This document shows positions 1 through 7,588 of a DNA stretch of 36,962 nt, piece after piece. Every line of letters begins with the position of its first letter. Position 1 is the first letter of the stretch. Source of the stretch: an uncultured Flavobacteriales bacterium (GTDB taxonomy: Bacteria > Bacteroidota > Bacteroidia > Flavobacteriales > Crocinitomicaceae); the NCBI GenBank assembly GCA_946478775.1, contig CAMLDR010000017.1, positions 1 through 36,962 of the forward strand. The letters are read 5' to 3'. The notes beneath the pieces were generated by a model that worked only from the letters and a program-made list of their open reading frames with translations, was not told where the DNA came from and did no database searches. A program made the position numbers and the translations under genes.

Positions 1-1525
1 ATGAAGCACGTAAATGCGTATGTTTCAGAACAGCATAGTGAACTCCGGCCCTGATAATTGGCCGGATCGGAATTTTATTCGAAGAGTCTTTTCCAAAATA
101 GTAGTCGGAATCTCCTTGTCGGCCATCCTGCTCAAAATACTCCCCGCGTATTCCGGCAACGATATTTACTTTCTTCCAGTTTTTTTCTCCCTGCAAATAC
201 AACGCTCCGTTCAGTGAACGGTGATCCCCGAATAAATAGGACCTTACTTCGTTTGCGATAGCAGTAACACCGGTTGTCAATACCCAGGAATTATTGTTCC
301 ATCCTCGCTGAAATTGGTAATCTCCGTACCAAACTTCCGATTTTGAACTTTGAGAAAGGTTGTTGTAGTTCTTATTGTCGATGTAGTAAAGTCTTCCTCT
401 CAGTTGGTGTTTATTTCCAAATTTATCTACGTATTTGATCGTTGGATCAATGGATAAACGCACGCCCCGGTTGTAAGTCAGGCTGGAACCCACGACACTC
501 GTATCAGCACCTCCCTGAGGTTGATATCCCAGGGAATCGCTTTCCCAGATAATGAAGTTTCCGGCTTTTTGCAGCTGTGCATTCCAGCCCAGTGAAACTT
601 TGAAATTTTTGATTTTATTGGGTCTGTAGCTAATCGTTCCGTTGAACCGGCCACGGTCTTCTGTTTCTCCCTGGCGGTAACCATCGTTACTAAACCCGTA
701 AGCTCCAAGCGTTAATCCAAAGCGTCCGAATTGTTTCGAAAAAGTCAAATTACCCTGGTAAAACCCCGGATTTTTGTTCCACCATTTCAAGCTGGACCGT
801 TTCGGATTATCATAAACTCCTCCCTGCACCTGGACATTCAAACTTGCTTTTTCGGTTGGTTCACGCTCAATTAAGGAAATCATTCCGTTCAATGCTCCGG
901 AACCATAAAGCACAGAAGATGCTCCTTTGATGACTTCGACCTGCTGAACGTTCTCAATTGGTATGGAACTCCATTTTGCGTCTCCCACATCGGCTGAAAG
1001 CAGCGGGATCTCATTCCACAAAACCAAGACACGGCTTCCGGCTCCATAAGTAAATCCGCTTCCTCCGCGAATACTTACCTGGCCGTCCATGGCATACGCT
1101 CCCGGAACCTGGTCAACAGCCTGTTCCAAATCCGTGATTCCTTTATTGGCAATCAATTCCGGTTTGATGATATCCAGTGAAATGGTCAGTTCCTGCACAG
1201 ATTGCCGTCTGCGTGATGCTGCAACTACCACCGGCCCGATATCCTGAACTGCAGGTTTTAGCCGGATGGCTTCAATCCGGTTGGAAGTAATCGTGATCGT
1301 ATCCGGAAAATAATCCGCTGCTGAAATGATGCATATTGCCGGAAAAGCTTCCAGTTTAAATGAGAATTCGCCATTTTCATTCGTTACAACAGGCCCTACC
1401 CCTTCTATTTTCAATTGAGCGAAAGGAATGGGTTCCTTTGTTTCAACGTCCGTAACCCTTCCAACTATTTCCTGGGAAAAAAGTGAAAAAGGAAGTAAAA
1501 AAAGTAGGAGTAGCACTTGCTTCAT
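1..1525 (-). CDS. TonB-dependent outer-membrane receptor, 3' end cut by window edge
   Basis: Reading the minus strand from an ATG at 1525, the frame stays open to the left edge, so only the N-terminal ~508 residues are present. A leader (MKQVLLLLFLLPFSLFSQ) is followed by a carboxypeptidase-regulatory-like domain (about residues 20-95, with VTDVETKEPIPFA and NENGEFSF). A plug domain follows (about 105-220, with DQVPGAYAMDGQVSIRGG, VEVIKGASSVLYGSGA and GMISL), then alternating beta strands of a barrel ending in RAGVHYAVLKHTHLRAS. That is the usual pre-C-terminal pattern of siderophore/vitamin-type receptors. The family imports a ligand across the outer membrane using TonB energy. The ligand cannot be read from the sequence, and no SusD partner is visible, so a SusC role is unlikely. 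It is divergent from dprA with only 44 bp between the starts. Confidence 0.93.
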   Translation of the reverse strand, partial: MKQVLLLLFLLPFSLFSQEIVGRVTDVETKEPIPFAQLKIEGVGPVVTNENGEFSFKLEAFPAICIISAADYFPDTITITSNRIEAIRLKPAVQDIGPVVVAASRRRQSVQELTISLDIIKPELIANKGITDLEQAVDQVPGAYAMDGQVSIRGGSGFTYGAGSRVLVLWNEIPLLSADVGDAKWSSIPIENVQQVEVIKGASSVLYGSGALNGMISLIEREPTEKASLNVQVQGGVYDNPKRSSLKWWNKNPGFYQGNLTFSKQFGRFGLTLGAYGFSNDGYRQGETEDRGRFNGTISYRPNKIKNFKVSLGWNAQLQKAGNFIIWESDSLGYQPQGGADTSVVGSSLTYNRGVRLSIDPTIKYVDKFGNKHQLRGRLYYIDNKNYNNLSQSSKSEVWYGDYQFQRGWNNNSWVLTTGVTAIANEVRSYLFGDHRSLNGALYLQGEKNWKKVNIVAGIRGEYFEQDGRQGDSDYYFGKDSSNKIPIRPIIRAGVHYAVLKHTHLRAS

Positions 1526-1569
1526 AAAGCTGTTTTTTCTTATATTCAAGAGACCAAAGTACCAAAAAA

Positions 1570-2673
1570 TTGAATTTTACAACTATTCATCATCAAATTG
1601 CACTTACCTTTTTAAGTGGTATCGGAAGTCGAAGAGCACGAGTGATCGTTTCACACTTCAATGATCTGGAAGCATTCTTTAGCGAAAAGCGCCTGAACCT
1701 GGCAAAAATACCGGGGATTCCCGCCGATTTCGTTTCCATGAAACTGAGATTGAACGCATTAACAGAAGCAGATAAAGTGCTTCAGGAACTGGAACGCATT
1801 GGGGGAAAGACTGTTTTCTTTACCGAAAAGGATTATCCGCGCAGACTGAAACAATGCAGCGATGCCCCTTTATTACTTTACACGAAAGGAAATATTGAGT
1901 GGAACCCGCCCAAGCTGGTTTCCATAGTTGGCACTCGCCACGCAACCGATTACGGAAAAGCGCTCACGCATGAATTGCTGGAAGGACTGGCCGCTCACAA
2001 CGTCACGGTGGTCAGTGGTATGGCCTATGGAATTGATATTTATGCGCATTTGGAAGCGCTGAAACACCAGCTGCCAACCTGGGGAGTTTTGGGCCACGGT
2101 TTGGCAAAAATGTACCCGAGCGCTCACAAAAGGATTGCAGAACGCATGCTGGAATCCGGTGGGATTATCAGTGAATTCATTCCTTCACAAAAGCCGGAAC
2201 CTCCGCATTTTCCGATGCGGAACCGAATTGTAGCCGGTTTAACCGATGCGACCATTGTGATCGAGAGCGGTGAAAAGGGCGGCTCACTGATTACAGCAGC
2301 TTTGGCGGCAGATTACAACCGCGATGTGTTCGCTTATCCCGGCGATATTTCGAGACCTTATTCCAAAGGCTGTTTGAGTTTGATTCAAAAAAATCAGGCT
2401 CATTTGATCCGGAACGCTGAAGATTTGATCCGTGGAATGAACTGGCAGGCAGAAGGAACCACTTCCGGGCAGCAGCGGGCGCTGTTTGTGGAGCTCAACC
2501 TGCGGGAAGAAAAGATTATGTCCGTTCTAAAAACCAAGCCGGAACTCACTTTGGATACGATCGGGTATTTGTCATCTCTTCCTGTTAGTGAAGTTTCCAG
2601 CGACCTGCTGAGTTTGGAGTTCAAGGGCCTGGTTCGTTCCCTTCCCGGCAGGCGCTTTCAACTAATACTCTAA
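1570..2673 (+). CDS. dprA: DNA-processing protein DprA (RecA loader for natural transformation)
   Basis: DprA binds incoming single-stranded DNA in the cytoplasm and loads RecA during natural transformation. The 367-residue product has an N-terminal helix-hairpin-helix-like segment (GIGSRRARVIVSHF, about 17-30). The Rossmann-like DprA core follows (about 80-295) with the family motifs SIVGTRHATDYGK, VVSGMAYGIDIYAH, GVLGHGLAKMYP, FPMRNRIVAGL, ESGEKGGSLITAA and AYPGDISRPYSKGC. The C-terminus (about 300-367) looks like the winged-helix DML1 domain. Length is normal for Bacteroidota. The start is a TTG at 1570; no upstream ATG in frame precedes the homologous N-terminus. Its promoter would lie in the 44-bp gap to, or inside, the divergent receptor gene. 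No other competence genes are in the window. Confidence 0.95.
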   Translation: MNFTTIHHQIALTFLSGIGSRRARVIVSHFNDLEAFFSEKRLNLAKIPGIPADFVSMKLRLNALTEADKVLQELERIGGKTVFFTEKDYPRRLKQCSDAPLLLYTKGNIEWNPPKLVSIVGTRHATDYGKALTHELLEGLAAHNVTVVSGMAYGIDIYAHLEALKHQLPTWGVLGHGLAKMYPSAHKRIAERMLESGGIISEFIPSQKPEPPHFPMRNRIVAGLTDATIVIESGEKGGSLITAALAADYNRDVFAYPGDISRPYSKGCLSLIQKNQAHLIRNAEDLIRGMNWQAEGTTSGQQRALFVELNLREEKIMSVLKTKPELTLDTIGYLSSLPVSEVSSDLLSLEFKGLVRSLPGRRFQLIL

Positions 2674-2727
2674 AGAACAAGTCTGTTTGCGCTTAAATTT
2701 CTATTTTAGGCGACATAAACTAGAAAA

Positions 2728-3924
2728 ATGAGAAAACATCTTTTATTTGGAGCCTTGGCTCTAAGTACCCAAATTGCCTTTGGACAAACAGTAACCAACG
2801 CCACCGATAGTAAGTACCAATTCACCAAAGTTGTTCAGTTAGACGCAAATCCGGTTGAAAACCAGGGGATGACAGGAACATGTTGGAGTTTCTCCTCTTT
2901 GTCTTTCTTTGAAAGCGAATTGATCCGCCTGGGACATAAAAATCCGGCGGATTTGTCTGAAATGTACATCGTGCGTAAAGCATACGAATCAAAAGCAGAT
3001 CGTTTTATCCGCATGGACGGAAAAATCAATTTCAGTGAAGGTGGTGCATTCCACGACATTCCATACGTAATCAAACGTTACGGAATCGTTCCTAAAAGTG
3101 TTTATACCGGATTAACGAATGGAAAAACAACTTACAATCACGAGGAATTATTCTCGGTTCTAAATAGTTTCATGCAAACCGTTTTGGCTGAAGTTCAGAA
3201 GGGTCATGGAATCGGGAAAGAGTGGAAAAAAGCATTCTCTTCTTTATTGGATGCTTATTTAGGTCCGGACGTAACCGAATTTACTTTCGAAGGAAAGAAA
3301 TATACTCCGATGACATATGCCAGTTCTTTGGGATTGAAAATGAACGATTATGTTTCGATCACTTCTTTCAGCAACGATCCGTTCTACGAACCGTGTGAAA
3401 TTGCTATTCCTGATAACTGGGCCTGGGGAGACAGCTACAATGTTCCTTTGGAAGACATGGTAACCGTTGCAGAAACTGCTTTGAAAAACGGATACACTTT
3501 GGCTTGGGGAGCTGACGTTTCTGAGAAAGGATTCAACTTCCGCCAGGGAATTGCAATCGTACCGGAAGATGAGTCGACGATCCAAACACGTGGAAAAGAC
3601 AACAAGTCATTCAACGATGCCGGAGCTGCAAAAACATCCAATGCTTTCCTGGAGCCCGTAAAAGAAAAAATGATCACACAGGAATTGCGCCAGGACGGTT
3701 ATGACGGAAAAGTTACAACCGATGATCACGGAATGCACATTGTTGGAATGTTCAAAGATCAAAACGGAACCCGTTTCTTTTTGGTTAAAAATTCCTGGGG
3801 AACAGACAACCTGCCTCAAGGGTACTTATACGTTTCCGAGAATTATTTCCGCTTGAAAACGATCAACATTTACCTGAATAAAGACGGTTTGTCAAAGGAC
3901 TTAAAATTAAAACTAAAAATCTAA
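2728..3924 (+). CDS. Exported C1B (bleomycin hydrolase/PepC-type) cysteine peptidase
   Basis: The 398-residue protein starts with a cleavable leader (MRKHLLFGALALSTQIAFGQ). The papain-fold catalytic residues of the C1B family are visible: Cys52 in NQGMTGTCWSFS (with the oxyanion Gln46), His337 in DDHGMHIVGM and Asn355 in VKNSWG. The family-typical SEMYIVRKAY and GGAFHDIPYVIKRYGIVP segments lie in between. C1B enzymes are aminopeptidases that self-compartmentalise. Classical members are cytoplasmic, so the leader points to a periplasmic or exported version, a variant common in Bacteroidota. There is no T9SS tail and no lipobox. It stands alone, 54 bp after dprA and 64 bp before the BlaI-like gene, which has its own promoter. 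Confidence 0.9.
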   Translation: MRKHLLFGALALSTQIAFGQTVTNATDSKYQFTKVVQLDANPVENQGMTGTCWSFSSLSFFESELIRLGHKNPADLSEMYIVRKAYESKADRFIRMDGKINFSEGGAFHDIPYVIKRYGIVPKSVYTGLTNGKTTYNHEELFSVLNSFMQTVLAEVQKGHGIGKEWKKAFSSLLDAYLGPDVTEFTFEGKKYTPMTYASSLGLKMNDYVSITSFSNDPFYEPCEIAIPDNWAWGDSYNVPLEDMVTVAETALKNGYTLAWGADVSEKGFNFRQGIAIVPEDESTIQTRGKDNKSFNDAGAAKTSNAFLEPVKEKMITQELRQDGYDGKVTTDDHGMHIVGMFKDQNGTRFFLVKNSWGTDNLPQGYLYVSENYFRLKTINIYLNKDGLSKDLKLKLKI

Positions 3925-3932
3925 GTAAATAA

Positions 3933-3963
3933 TTTGGTGGAAACACTTTTTTTGTTAGATTTG
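3933..3963 (+). promoter_or_regulatory. Consensus Bacteroidota sigma-A promoter for the BlaI-like gene
   Basis: TTTG at 3933-3936, a 19-nt spacer and TAGATTTG at 3956-3963 match the Bacteroidota primary-sigma consensus (TTTG, N19, TAnnTTTG) exactly. It lies in the 64-bp gap between the peptidase stop and the ATG at 3989, giving a predicted 5' leader of about 20 nt. Confidence 0.8.
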
Positions 3964-3988
3964 TCACATTACCACAAATTATTATAAC

Positions 3989-4312
3989 ATGGAAAGACTA
4001 ACACCCGCAGAAGAGAAAGTCATGTTACGACTTTGGAAACTGGAGAAAGCAACAGTAAAGGAAATTGTTGAAATGTACCCGAATCCAAAACCCGCTTACA
4101 ATACGGTCTCTACTATCGTAAGAATCCTGGAGCGAAAAAAATTCATCAAACACAAACCAATGGGAAGAGGTTACATCTACCTTCCGAAAATTGGACGTGA
4201 GCAGTACCGCGATTATTTAGCGGACTACATTTTGAAGTTTTACTTTGACGGAAGCAGAAACGAGATCGTTTCATTCTACAACAGTAACGTTTCGCTCAAC
4301 GAAATTTTATAA
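3989..4312 (+). CDS. BlaI/MecI/CopY-family transcriptional repressor
   Basis: The 107-residue protein is a small winged-helix regulator. The opening LTPAEEKVMLRLWKLEKATVKEI and the recognition region AYNTVSTIVRILERKKFI, followed by the wing KHKPMGRGYIYLP, are the standard BlaI/MecI signature. The C-terminal helices (about 72-107) would form the dimer interface. Partners in beta-lactam systems are BlaR1-type M56 sensor peptidases; none is adjacent here, so this is an orphan copy of unknown target. Family repressors are usually inactivated by cleavage in the dimerisation region. It has its own consensus promoter and is followed by a terminator, so it is monocistronic. Function beyond DNA binding is inference. 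Confidence 0.9.
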   Translation: MERLTPAEEKVMLRLWKLEKATVKEIVEMYPNPKPAYNTVSTIVRILERKKFIKHKPMGRGYIYLPKIGREQYRDYLADYILKFYFDGSRNEIVSFYNSNVSLNEIL

Positions 4313-4324
4313 TAATACCCAAAG

Positions 4325-4352
4325 AACCCTGGCTTCATCGTCAGGGTTTTTT
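4325..4352 (+). terminator. Rho-independent terminator after the BlaI-like gene
   Basis: AACCCTG (4325-4331) pairs with CAGGGTT (4342-4348) around a 10-nt loop and runs into six T residues (4347-4352). It starts 12 bp after the stop codon. Confidence 0.85.
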
Positions 4353-4358
4353 GATGCT

Positions 4359-4787
4359 TCATTCTGAAATAAGAATCTCCGGATTCCTTTTCAAAATCTC
4401 CGCAATAAACGTTTCGTTTGAATCCGGGCTGATATAGATCTCATCGTACTTGTTGTATTTGATAATCAATCCTTTTTCTGACGTAGCGGGCTTGAATCCG
4501 GCATAAAGCGTTTTACCGGTCACAATTTCCCGGATTTCTTCAATCCGTATTTTTCCTCTAAACGGTCCGCTCCGATAAATGAGCTCTGCTGCTGTGAGTT
4601 GGTAATTCGTGCCCAAATACAGCCACAACAAGAACGTTATCATGACCGAAAAAGGAATGAGGATCCAAAAATCGCGCTGCCCGATCCAACCGGACGAGAC
4701 GCCCAAAACAGGGAAAATAGTCAGCAATCCTACACATCCCAGGATCAGGATGCGGAAAAATACACTTTTTCTGCTGGAGAATTTCAT
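4359..4787 (-). CDS. Small membrane protein with bacterial PH-like domain
   Basis: About 142 residues from the preferred start MKFSSRKSVFF at 4787; the frame extends 22 residues further upstream (to 4853), but that part has no homolog-like character. Two hydrophobic segments (FFRILILGCVGLLTIFPVLG and FWILIPFSVMITFLLWLYLG) form a hairpin. A beta-rich domain follows: GTNYQLTAAELIYRSGPFRGKIRI, then IREIVTGKTLYAGFKPATS, then GLIIKYNKYDEIYISPDS. This order, two TM helices then a PH-like barrel ending in an ISP-type strand, is that of small Bacteroidota PH-domain proteins of unknown function. It converges on the BlaI-like gene across the terminator and has no obvious operon partner. Confidence 0.75.
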   Translation of the reverse strand: MKFSSRKSVFFRILILGCVGLLTIFPVLGVSSGWIGQRDFWILIPFSVMITFLLWLYLGTNYQLTAAELIYRSGPFRGKIRIEEIREIVTGKTLYAGFKPATSEKGLIIKYNKYDEIYISPDSNETFIAEILKRNPEILISE

Positions 4788-4902
4788 GGATATGACGGGC
4801 TTTGAAGTCCCTTCAAAAATAGGGAATTTCAGCCGCAAATTGCCAAATTGCAAATTACGAACCGATGCAATACCAGAAATTCCCCGCTTCCTTCCGGTTT
4901 CT

Positions 4903-7002
4903 TTATTCTATGATCAACCGAGTCAAAAAATTCGATCCGTTCTGAGTGATCTCTACCAAATAACATCCCGTTTTCAGAGCCGTATTCAGCTGCACTTCGC
5001 TTTCAAAGGAAGTCAATGCCTTTTCATACACCTTCTTCCCCTGGATATCACTGATTTTCACCACTGCATTCGAAGCATTCAATCCGGAAATTGAAATCAT
5101 TCCCCCTTTCTGTGAAGGATTCGGGAAAATAGCTACTCCCGAAAGTTCATTATCCGCAATTCCCAGTACACCATCGATCACAAAATTGTCTATGTACAAA
5201 TTGTTGGACTGGTTCGATGCTGTAAATTCAAATTTAAAGCGCGTTTTGGTATCCATCCCAGTTGCAGTATGAGGAAACGAGATGTGCTTCCACTGATTTT
5301 GTGCAGGAGCAAAATTGGAGTTTTGAGGGGCGAACGCTGTAATCAATGCTGTATCTGTAAGTGTCTTTTTAATAATCCACGTTTTTCCGCAGTCCCTCGA
5401 ATAGGAAACTTTCATCACTTCCGTTGCAGAAGAAGGAATTGCCGCCGATCCATAAGCGAAATCAAAAGACACCGTAATTCCTGTTGAAGTGGACAAATCA
5501 AAAGCGGGTGAAACCAGGTTGTCTTTGCTTTGATTGATCTGCATGGGATCGGACAGGTAACAAGGTTGGGTTGTATCCGTTTCGTAATGGTTTCCCAGTA
5601 AAAAACACCCGGTATTCTGAGTTCCGTTTGTTGGGATTCGCTGGAAATAGCCGTTATCGCCCTGCATATTCTGACTCTGCCAGAAATCTCCCGAGACATC
5701 GAAGTTTTGAACGGTCGGACCTATAAATTCCGGCCAGCCTCCGCTTATGTACACTGCTGCTGTTTTGGTGGTAGTGGTTGCCCCATTCGTATTGGTAACC
5801 GTCAGGGCGATATCGTAATAACCCGGATTCATGTAAGCCACTTTGGGGTTTGGGAGAACGGATACGGACGGACTTCCCCCTGGGAAAGACCATTGGTAGG
5901 AAACCGTATTATTCAGACCGGAAGCATTGGTTAGCTTCACTGAATCTCCTACGCATGCGAGTATACTTTTAAAAGACGGACTGATCCCGGTGTGTACGTT
6001 GAAGTCCGAAGATGGAAGTGACATGGAAACCGGAGCCGTTCCGGGACCCGTTCCCGTAGCGAGCAGGTTGGTACCGGTCCATAACTGATCACGTCCATAA
6101 AGTGGGTTTTCAATCACACTGCGCATGAGTTCCGCCTGGCCGTTGGTAAACATTCTCTGACAATACGAGAACTCCATAAAGTTCTCAATGTTGTCTCTCG
6201 GGTCAAATCCCCAATACGCCAAACTTGCAGCATCGTTTGTGTCATCACAGGAATTGGCGGTAAGATTACATGAGCTATTGCCTTTTGAAACGGGTGTATC
6301 AATTATCCCGTCCGAATAATTACAGGTTTCACCAAGTTCCTGATCTCCCCAAGTGTGGAACAATCCGAAATAGTGCCCCATTTCATGAGTTAGAATATGT
6401 TTCAGCGACACACTGGAAGTTCCGATTGAGCCAACATAATTGTTTAAGATCACAATCCCCTGTGTGCAGGAATTCATATTTACCAATGGGTTACTAGTAA
6501 ATCCAAAGATTCCGGGAAGTGTTGTTTTGACCACCCAGATATTCACATACTGGTGGTAATCCCAGGAATTGATCATCGCCGTTTGGTCTCCTATATTGGT
6601 CAAAGGAGTCTCAATCCGGTCTATCCCGTTCGTAGGGTTGCCATTCGGGTCAATTGTTGCAAGGCGGAACTCAAAATTGGCATTCCCCCTAATCGTATCA
6701 AATGGAGCCGTTACAAACGAAGAATCCGCATTCAGGTTTTGAAAGTCTTCGTTCAGGTTTTCTATAGCATTCAGGATTTGCGAATCGTTAATGTTTTCGG
6801 AACCATATTGGTGCAGTATGTGAAAAACCACCGGTATGATCTTCCGGTCCGTAGATTTCTGTGAATGCGTTAAAAGGGATTTGATCTGCTTCAGTGATTC
6901 GGTGCCCGGATCAGTATGTTTGCAGGTAAGCTGGTTTTCTTGTCCGAAGGAATGCAGTGAAAATGCAACTAGCAAACCACAACCGAAAAGGATTGATTTC
7001 AT
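4903..7002 (-). CDS. Secreted M43 (pappalysin/cytophagalysin-type) zinc metalloprotease, T9SS cargo
   Basis: The 699-residue protein begins with a leader (about 1-20). The M43 catalytic domain (about 50-310) carries the zinc motif HEMGHYFGLFH at 206-216, with three His ligands and Glu207 as the general base. The Met-turn region NFMEFSYCQRMFTNGQ is at about 274-289, and several paired Cys (C227, C244, C252, C281) suit an extracellular protein. A PKD domain spans about 340-420 (VSYQWSFPGGSP, NPKVAYMNPGYYDIALTVTN), followed by a jelly-roll-like segment (about 430-610). The C-terminal T9SS type A sorting domain (about 620-699) has FPNPSQKGGMISISGL and ends TRLIIE. Family members are secreted proteases that digest extracellular protein. 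It is separated from its minus-strand neighbour by 586 bp of non-coding DNA and by a terminator at 7099-7129. Confidence 0.95.
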   Translation of the reverse strand: MKSILFGCGLLVAFSLHSFGQENQLTCKHTDPGTESLKQIKSLLTHSQKSTDRKIIPVVFHILHQYGSENINDSQILNAIENLNEDFQNLNADSSFVTAPFDTIRGNANFEFRLATIDPNGNPTNGIDRIETPLTNIGDQTAMINSWDYHQYVNIWVVKTTLPGIFGFTSNPLVNMNSCTQGIVILNNYVGSIGTSSVSLKHILTHEMGHYFGLFHTWGDQELGETCNYSDGIIDTPVSKGNSSCNLTANSCDDTNDAASLAYWGFDPRDNIENFMEFSYCQRMFTNGQAELMRSVIENPLYGRDQLWTGTNLLATGTGPGTAPVSMSLPSSDFNVHTGISPSFKSILACVGDSVKLTNASGLNNTVSYQWSFPGGSPSVSVLPNPKVAYMNPGYYDIALTVTNTNGATTTTKTAAVYISGGWPEFIGPTVQNFDVSGDFWQSQNMQGDNGYFQRIPTNGTQNTGCFLLGNHYETDTTQPCYLSDPMQINQSKDNLVSPAFDLSTSTGITVSFDFAYGSAAIPSSATEVMKVSYSRDCGKTWIIKKTLTDTALITAFAPQNSNFAPAQNQWKHISFPHTATGMDTKTRFKFEFTASNQSNNLYIDNFVIDGVLGIADNELSGVAIFPNPSQKGGMISISGLNASNAVVKISDIQGKKVYEKALTSFESEVQLNTALKTGCYLVEITQNGSNFLTRLIIE

Positions 7003-7098
7003 GTACGCAGTAATTAAAGTTGGCGCAAGCTACGCCTTTTATTCGACTTGAAGGAGTTAATTGGAAAGCCGTTGAGGGAAGGGTACGGATCGTTGATT

Positions 7099-7129
7099 AA
7101 AAAACAAAGCACCCGCAAACAGGTGCTTT
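7099..7129 (-). terminator. Rho-independent terminator, read on the minus strand
   Basis: AAAGCACC (7106-7113) pairs perfectly with GGTGCTTT (7122-7129) around an 8-nt loop. On the minus strand the stem is followed by a six-U tract (plus-strand A-run 7099-7104). It lies 460 bp past the stop of the TPR/HTH gene and just upstream of the metalloprotease start, so it would insulate the latter. Confidence 0.75.
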
Positions 7130-7160
7130 TAAGTATAGCTAATGAATAGGTGGTTACTCG

Positions 7161-7256
7161 AAACCTAACTTTATACTTCTATGAAACTATTACCACATTT
7201 AAAGATTTAAAGCACCTGTAGAGCAGGCGCCTTAAATCAAAACCTAACCTTTATAC
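7161..7256. repeat. Imperfect direct repeat AAACCTAAC(C)TTTATAC
   Basis: The 16-nt copy at 7161-7176 and the 17-nt copy at 7240-7256 differ only by one inserted C and begin 79 bp apart. Each lies downstream (plus strand) of a hairpin that begins AAAGCACC (7106 and 7209), suggesting a duplicated module. Role unknown. Confidence 0.6.
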
Positions 7257-7369
7257 ACCATTTCAGTGTTGACCGTTGTAAAGGAAGGATTTGCCCGGGT
7301 AAAAACGGCATTTTCGACCTTAACTCAGACTAAACAACCTGCCCGATTTGAAAGAAATTACCTTAACTC

Positions 7370-7437
7370 AGGATCAAATGATCTATCAATGATTGATTTC
7401 ATACCGGAACGATTGATCCTGTCTAATCCATTGATAG
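7370..7437. repeat. Two interleaved inverted repeats (pseudoknot-compatible)
   Basis: AGGATCAA (7370-7377) is the perfect inverse of TTGATCCT (7413-7420), and CTATCAATG (7383-7391) is the perfect inverse of CATTGATAG (7429-7437). The order A-B-A'-B' is that of an H-type pseudoknot if transcribed, or of overlapping operators in DNA. Confidence 0.55.
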
Positions 7438-7588
7438 AAAACACCTTGTGAACTTGATTTTACTCTTTGTTTTCGGAAGTGTCTCTTTTTGGAAATCGAA
7501 AGCCCCTTAACAATCCATTCGATTGGTTTGACAGGCATTCTTCCTTCAGAAGGGTTCAATAAGTGGGTGTTTTTAAAAAATGAGCGAG

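Larger units (their letters stand above)
7003..7588. other. 586-bp non-coding stretch rich in repeats and hairpins
   Basis: There is no convincing gene on either strand. It holds a minus-strand terminator (7099-7129), a second GCACC hairpin (7209-7233) and a near-identical 16/17-nt repeat (AAACCTAACTTTATAC at 7161-7176; the same with an extra C at 7240-7256). It also holds a 12-bp direct repeat ACCTTAACTCAG (7317-7328 and 7360-7371) and two interleaved inverted repeats (7370-7437). This may be a long 3' UTR of the TPR/HTH gene or contain a small RNA; neither is proven. Confidence 0.5.

Noticed and set aside
4788..4853. 22-codon extension of the PH-like protein
   Set aside because: It lacks the hydrophobic pattern expected and precedes a Met that fits the family start better.
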